A stretch of DNA of 38,532 bases, taken from contig CAZABJ010000023.1 in the NCBI GenBank assembly GCA_964483375.1, positions 1 to 38,532 of the forward strand. The letters are read 5' to 3'. The DNA comes from JAUIEH01 sp964483375 (GTDB lineage Bacteria > Pseudomonadota > Alphaproteobacteria > Caulobacterales > Maricaulaceae). Position numbers and translations under genes: made by a program. The notes below the pieces were generated by a model that worked only from the letters and a program-made list of their open reading frames with translations, was not told the DNA's origin and did not search any database. Shown piece after piece: positions 34,237 to 38,532 of the stretch (positions are counted from its first letter, which is position 1; each line of letters opens with the position of its first letter).

Positions 34237-35016
34237 CTATTTCGGCGGCATACGGGCGCCGGCGTCGATGCGGATGCTTTCCGCATTCACATAGTCGGAA
34301 TTCACGAGAAACATCACCAGATCGGCATATTCCGCCGGCGCGCCGAAACGCGTGGGGAATTGCAGATGCGCAGCGAGGCTCGTTTTCACCTCCGGCGGCA
34401 TCTGCTCGTAGATCGGGGTTTCAAAGAAGCCCGGCAGGATCGTGTTCACCCGAACGCCTTCCCGCGCCAGGTCACGCGCCATGGGCAAGGTCATGCCCAC
34501 GATGCCCCCCTTGGAGGCGGAATATGCGACTTGACCGATTTGGCCGTCTTCAGCGGCGACCGAGGCGGTGTTGACCACGCAGCCGCGACCGGAGCCGCCC
34601 AGCGGCTCCAACGTCATCATGCCGGCGGCGGATTTCGCCGCGCACATGAAGCTGCCGACGAGATTGATCCCGATGACGAGTTGGAACTTGTCGATGGCGT
34701 GGTTGCGGATTTCGCCAGAGGATTTCGACCGGCTTGCGGTTTTTTCCGCCCAGCCGATGCCTGCGCAGTTCACCAGCACGCGCTCTTGGCCGTGGGCCGC
34801 GCGCGCAGCGGCGAAGCCGGCGTCGACGCTCGCCTCATCCATGACGTTCACCGCTGCGAACGCGCCGCCGATTTCGGACGCGACCGACTGACCACGTTCG
34901 GCGTTCAAGTCAAAGATCGTGACCTTAGCGCCGGCTGCGGCGAGCGCGCGCGCGCTGGCTTCCCCAAGCCCTGAGGCCCCTCCGGTCACGATTGCGGCTT
35001 GGCCTGCGACGTCCAT
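34237..35016 (-). CDS. Short-chain dehydrogenase/reductase, HSD10/3-hydroxyacyl-CoA dehydrogenase-like
   Basis: The 259-residue product is a classical SDR. The cofactor loop is TGGASGLGE near residues 11-19, with an acidic FDLN after the second strand that favours NAD(H). NCAG lies near 83-86, and the catalytic Ser (NTASVAAEDG) and YSASK Tyr/Lys are present. The closest theme is the human HSD17B10-type 3-hydroxyacyl-CoA dehydrogenase, which has the same insert between NCAG and the next helix (IGWAEKTASRSKSSGEIRN) and the end in VNAESIRIDAGARMPPK. A role in fatty acid or branched-chain acyl-CoA oxidation is an inference. It appears to be a single-gene unit. Confidence 0.9.
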   Translation of the reverse strand: MDVAGQAAIVTGGASGLGEASARALAAAGAKVTIFDLNAERGQSVASEIGGAFAAVNVMDEASVDAGFAAARAAHGQERVLVNCAGIGWAEKTASRSKSSGEIRNHAIDKFQLVIGINLVGSFMCAAKSAAGMMTLEPLGGSGRGCVVNTASVAAEDGQIGQVAYSASKGGIVGMTLPMARDLAREGVRVNTILPGFFETPIYEQMPPEVKTSLAAHLQFPTRFGAPAEYADLVMFLVNSDYVNAESIRIDAGARMPPK

Positions 35017-35098
35017 GGCGTTCTCCCGTCAAGGTGATTATGTGTGTCGCCCGCGCGCTCCGGCGCGGATCTAAGAAGGGACGTCTGGATAGACCGCT

Positions 35099-35491
35099 AT
35101 GAACGCTGACGCCAAGCCTCCCGTCGTGATTGAAGCCGGCGGACCGCTGCTCGACATCGAGGCGGCGCGGCGGCGCGCGCCTGAGGGCTTTTGGCCGAAA
35201 CTGCTCCGCGTGATGGGGCGGATCCCGTTCGCTGAAGAAATCGCTGCGGCATGGTTTTGCGCGCGCGATCCCGCGACGCCCGCCCGGGTGAAGCTCGTGA
35301 TCTACGGCGCGCTCGCCTATTTCGTGACGCCCGCCGATATGGCGCCGGATTTCATCGCAGGGCTGGGTTTTGCAGATGACGCCGCAGTGTTGACCACCGC
35401 CTTGGGCGTGGTCGGTCTGCATCTACGCCCGCGACACTGGCGCGCGGCCCGGGCCCGGCTGGGGTTGCCCGCCCGGCGGGACGAGGGGTGA
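35099..35491 (+). CDS. YkvA family protein (DUF1232)
   Basis: The 130-residue product contains the DUF1232 core: ARVKLVIYGALAYFVTPADMAPDFIAGLGFADDAAVL, given here in parts as RVKLVIYGALAYFVTP and DMAPDFIAGLGFADDA, near residues 60-95. One or two hydrophobic helices suggest a membrane-associated protein. The family is widespread and its function is unknown. It diverges from the SDR gene (82 bp between starts) and converges on the hybrid kinase. Confidence 0.88.
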   Translation: MNADAKPPVVIEAGGPLLDIEAARRRAPEGFWPKLLRVMGRIPFAEEIAAAWFCARDPATPARVKLVIYGALAYFVTPADMAPDFIAGLGFADDAAVLTTALGVVGLHLRPRHWRAARARLGLPARRDEG

Positions 35492-35533
35492 CCGCAGGCT
35501 CGCCCGCCCGGTCACTCGCGGTTTCTTGTCGGC

Positions 35534-38050
35534 CTAAGAAACCTTCGCAGCGTCATGCGTACCGTGGAGCACGATGAGTTTTTCGATGCCGTCCACCAAG
35601 CTCGCCGGCGTGAAGGGTTTGGCGATGTGCTCGTCGCAGCCCGCTTCGAGCGAGGCGTCGATATGGTCCGGCATGGCGTTCGCGCTCAGCATCGCGATGG
35701 GCGTGCGCGGACGACCTTCCTCCCGCTCAAACGCGCGTATGCGTCGGGTGGCGGCGACGCCGTCCATGACGGGCATCTGCATGTCCATCAACACGATGTC
35801 GAAGGGACGAGACGTGAAGGTTTCGACGGCCTTGGCGCCGTCGCCGACGATTTCCAGCGAAAGCCCCAATTGCTCGAGCACCAGCTGAATCACGCGCTGA
35901 TTGTTAGGATTGTCTTCGGCGACAAGCACCCGGAGCGGGCCCAGCCCGGCTCCGACGTTCGGCGCGTCGCCGCCGGCCTCGGAGGCTTGGCGTCGTCGGT
36001 AATCCTCAAGCGGCATGGTCCGTTCGAGCGGCAAGTCGAACCAGAATTCGCTCCCATGGCCGGGTTGGGATTCCGCGCCGATGCGCCCGCCCATCATCTC
36101 GACCAACGCCTTTGAAATCGCCAATCCGAGCCCGGTGCCGCCGAAGCTCCGCGTTATGCCCGCATCCGCCTGCTGAAACCGGTTGAACAGGCGGGCCCCG
36201 GTTTCGGCGTCAAAGCCGATGCCGGTGTCGACGACTCGAATCTTCAAAGCGGAGGGGTCGCCCTCGGCGACGTCGACCCATACGCACACTTCGCCGGTTT
36301 TGGTGAACTTGATGGCGTTAGAGGTTAAGTTCGCCAGCACTTGCCGGATGCGCACCGCGTCGCCCTCGAAGACGCCTTCAGCCGTCTCGCCGTAGCGGAT
36401 GGTGAAGCGCAGGCCTTTGTCGTCGGCGCGCACGCGCATCAGCTCGCTCGCGGCTTCCACGGCCTTGCGCAAATCGAAGGGCGCGGTCGTGATGTCCAGG
36501 CCGCCGGCCTCGATTTTCGACAGATCCAGAATGTCTGACAAAATGCGTTCAAGCGCGTCGCCGGATGTCTGAATGAGCGAGATCATCTCGCTCTGCTTGC
36601 TGTCTAGATCGGTTTTGGCCACCGCGCCGGCCAGCGCGATCACGCCGTTGAGCGGGGTGCGGATTTCGTGGCTCATATTGGCGAGGAAGCGGCTCTTGGC
36701 GACGTTGGCCGCTTCGGCTTTGCGCTTTTCCTCATCAAGCTTTTCGGTGATTTCAATACGCTCGGAAATGTCGGTATGGGCGCCGACGATCTTGACAGGG
36801 CTTCCATCGGCCGCCCGTTCCACAATCCGACCCGTGCTTGAGATCCAAACCCACCGGCCGTCGGCGTGCTTCATGCGAATGTCGACGGCGTAGCGTTCGG
36901 TTTCCCCCGCCAAATGCGCGCGCAGTCGGTCTTCCGCCTGGGCCAAATCATCAGGGTGAACGAGAGCCCGCCATTGTTCGAAAGTAGGGGACACCTCGCT
37001 CATTGAGCGACCCAGCATCTCGCACCAAATGTCGTTGTATTTGACAAGGTCCGTCGTCGCGTCCCACTCCCACGTGCCTACCCGCGTGGCGTCCAAGATT
37101 GCGGCCATGCGCCAGCGGTCCGCGATCAAGAGGTTCTGTCTTTCATGGGCTTCCGACATGTCTTGGAACGCCCCGACGACCTTGACGACTACGCCGTTGA
37201 CGACGCGCGGTTTGCCCACCGACCGCACCCAAATCGAGCGCCCTTGAGCGGTGACCATCTCTGCTTGGAAATCAAATGGCGTTTGGTTCGAGATCGCCCG
37301 CTCGAGATTTTCGATGACCGTGTCCCGGAATTCAGGCGCATAAAACTCGATCGCGGTTTCAAGGTCGGGTTCGTAAAACTCGTCGACCTCGTGAATACGG
37401 CGCGTACCCTCGGTCCAGATGACCTTTTTTTCAACGAGATCCAGTTCCCAACCGCCAATCGACGCAATCTCTGCAATCTCTGACAGCCAATCCGATTGGG
37501 CTCTAATCTTTTGATTGAGCTTTTCTCTGCCCTTCACCATCCGACGAAGGTTTTGTCTGTCCCTGCGTGCGACCATCAACTCGACCGTGGTCGCGGCTAA
37601 ACCCTGGAGCGTCCGGATCTGCTTGTCCGAGACGGGGGTCGGCCTGTCGAAAACCGCGCAAAGGCTGCCCAGGCGCGCGCCATTGGGATGAATGAGCGGG
37701 GCTCCGACATAGGTGCGAATATGCGGCGGGCCGACGACAAGCGGATTGTCAGCAAAGCGCGGGTCCACGAGCGCGTCGGGAACCAACAAGACCTCGTCGC
37801 TCCGGATGACGTGATCGCAAAACGCGATGTCGCGAGGCGTTTCGCCTTCGCTCAGACCGACGCATGACTTGAACCACTGCCGGTCGCGGTCCACCAGGGA
37901 AACCAGCGAAATGGGGGCGTCGAAGTTTTCTGCGACCAGGCGTGTGATGGTGTCGAAAGAGGGTTCGGGATCGCTGTCCAGAAGATCCAGCGCCCCAAGC
38001 GTTCTCAATCGGGCTGCTTCCGCCGCAACTTGGTCATCGTTCGCCGTCAT
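35534..38050 (-). CDS. Soluble hybrid sensor histidine kinase, GAF-PAS-PAS-HisKA-HATPase-REC
   Basis: The 838-residue product has no signal peptide or membrane helix. A GAF domain (about 30-165; ISLVSLVDRDRQWFKS, FCDHVI, TYVGAPL) is followed by two PAS/PAC units (about 190-300 and 315-430; VWISSTGRIVE, VGAHTDISER). The HisKA domain holds NMSHEIRTPLNGV with His461, and the ATPase has the N box (Asn578), DTGIGF and GGTGLGL. A C-terminal receiver has LVAEDN, phosphoacceptor Asp756 in LMDMQMP and Lys811. I chose the ATG at 38050; an in-frame GTG nine bases upstream is possible. No response regulator or phosphotransfer gene is next to it, so it is an orphan. The GAF domain resembles those of phytochrome-like or redox/ligand kinases, but lacks a chromophore Cys that I can place. 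The signal is unknown. Confidence 0.94.
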   Translation of the reverse strand: MTANDDQVAAEAARLRTLGALDLLDSDPEPSFDTITRLVAENFDAPISLVSLVDRDRQWFKSCVGLSEGETPRDIAFCDHVIRSDEVLLVPDALVDPRFADNPLVVGPPHIRTYVGAPLIHPNGARLGSLCAVFDRPTPVSDKQIRTLQGLAATTVELMVARRDRQNLRRMVKGREKLNQKIRAQSDWLSEIAEIASIGGWELDLVEKKVIWTEGTRRIHEVDEFYEPDLETAIEFYAPEFRDTVIENLERAISNQTPFDFQAEMVTAQGRSIWVRSVGKPRVVNGVVVKVVGAFQDMSEAHERQNLLIADRWRMAAILDATRVGTWEWDATTDLVKYNDIWCEMLGRSMSEVSPTFEQWRALVHPDDLAQAEDRLRAHLAGETERYAVDIRMKHADGRWVWISSTGRIVERAADGSPVKIVGAHTDISERIEITEKLDEEKRKAEAANVAKSRFLANMSHEIRTPLNGVIALAGAVAKTDLDSKQSEMISLIQTSGDALERILSDILDLSKIEAGGLDITTAPFDLRKAVEAASELMRVRADDKGLRFTIRYGETAEGVFEGDAVRIRQVLANLTSNAIKFTKTGEVCVWVDVAEGDPSALKIRVVDTGIGFDAETGARLFNRFQQADAGITRSFGGTGLGLAISKALVEMMGGRIGAESQPGHGSEFWFDLPLERTMPLEDYRRRQASEAGGDAPNVGAGLGPLRVLVAEDNPNNQRVIQLVLEQLGLSLEIVGDGAKAVETFTSRPFDIVLMDMQMPVMDGVAATRRIRAFEREEGRPRTPIAMLSANAMPDHIDASLEAGCDEHIAKPFTPASLVDGIEKLIVLHGTHDAAKVS

Positions 38051-38197
38051 CGCCTGCACTTGCGCTTCGCTCTGGGCCAGAGGGCAGATTGGCGAAGTTA
38101 GCTGAAGGCGCGGTTACCGCATCCCAATTTCAAGACGCGCAGGGGATTGTGCGGTGCGTTTCGTTCCCCGCCACTCCGTCGCGGTTTGAGCGTCTTC

Positions 38198-38524
38198 TCA
38201 GCTTCGCGCCAACGCTCTCAGGGCGATGCGGATGACCAGAGCGCCGAGAAACGCCGTAAGAACGACGTCGACCCAGACCGCGGTCGCCGATGTCAGCGTC
38301 GGCGCCAGCTGCAGGATGTGGGCGGTGAGATCCACGCCCGCCAACCGCAACACGGCGCCCAGGCCGAAAGCGCCGAACAGTCCGACCAACATGTCGCCAA
38401 AGAGCCCAAGCGGCTTTGGACCGCCCAGCGCCAGCCGCGCAAGATTTCCCGCCGCCAAGCCCACCAGGATCCAAGCGCCCAAGACGCCAGCGTTCATGCC
38501 GGCATAGCTGAATTCCAAAGACAT
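38198..38524 (-). CDS. GlsB/YeaQ/YmgE-type small membrane protein
   Basis: The 108-residue product has three to four hydrophobic segments with Gly-rich signatures (LVGLAAGNLARLALGG, LFGDMLVGLFGAFGLGAVL, FLGALVIRIALRAL) typical of the transglycosylase-associated/GlsB family of stress-response membrane proteins. It is a little longer than the usual 80-90 residues. The ATG at 38524 is 8 bp from the window edge, so upstream signals are cut off. About 150 bp without a gene separates it from the kinase. Confidence 0.75.
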   Translation of the reverse strand: MSLEFSYAGMNAGVLGAWILVGLAAGNLARLALGGPKPLGLFGDMLVGLFGAFGLGAVLRLAGVDLTAHILQLAPTLTSATAVWVDVVLTAFLGALVIRIALRALARS

Positions 38525-38532
38525 CCCGCTCC

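Noticed and set aside
1..38532. tRNA, rRNA, CRISPR, insertion sequence or prophage signals
   Set aside because: No tRNA-like cloverleaf, regular spaced repeats, transposase, integrase or phage gene was recognised by reading; a tRNAscan or ISfinder run would be decisive.

Overview
The window looks like chromosomal DNA from a high-GC alphaproteobacterium, most likely near the Caulobacterales, Maricaulales or Parvularculales. I base this on an imuA-imuB-dnaE2 mutagenesis cassette behind a GTTC-N7-GTTC LexA box, a 180-kDa-type NAD glutamate dehydrogenase, an SDHAF4-like DUF1674 protein, a Usg-family protein, two CC0125/CC1285-type lipoproteins, and the order rsmB-rpe-heparinase-purH. No rRNA, tRNA, CRISPR array, transposase or phage gene was recognised. 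Placement below class level is inference from gene content.

Layout. 1-3354 (minus) is the SOS mutagenesis cassette; dnaE2 runs off the left edge. 3642-6245 (plus) holds a four-helix membrane protein with a large loop and an unrecognised 193-aa protein. 6268-8487 (minus) has a HerA/YjgR-like ATPase and a secreted PAN-domain protein ending in 22-residue repeats. 8637-9755 (plus) is an AI-2E family permease. A gap follows with a possible 31-aa membrane peptide and two strong inverted repeats, then the very large NAD-glutamate dehydrogenase (10602-15524). From 15484 to 25870 genes run on the minus strand: two tandem membrane-anchored hydrolase paralogs, purH, a CapD/WbpM-like epimerase, a heparinase-family protein, rpe, rsmB and htpX.

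25943-27813 (plus) carries the SDHAF4-like protein, a small secreted protein, a GTG-start secreted thermonuclease-like protein and a membrane protein. YhhN (minus) and argG (plus) diverge, then a crotonase (minus) and ppa plus usg (plus). The accessory-looking part is 31698-34154, where three small exported proteins with a shared four-cysteine pattern (minus) flank two tandem lipoprotein paralogs (plus). The right end has an SDR dehydrogenase, a YkvA/DUF1232 protein, a soluble GAF-PAS-PAS hybrid histidine kinase and a GlsB/YeaQ-type membrane protein.

How the genes work together. The imu genes should be induced by DNA damage and act as one translesion polymerase unit. The epimerase and heparinase genes overlap by ATGA and probably serve one polysaccharide pathway embedded among housekeeping genes. 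The four-Cys and lipoprotein cluster is the best candidate for an undescribed cell-envelope system. Most of the window is ordinary core genome.
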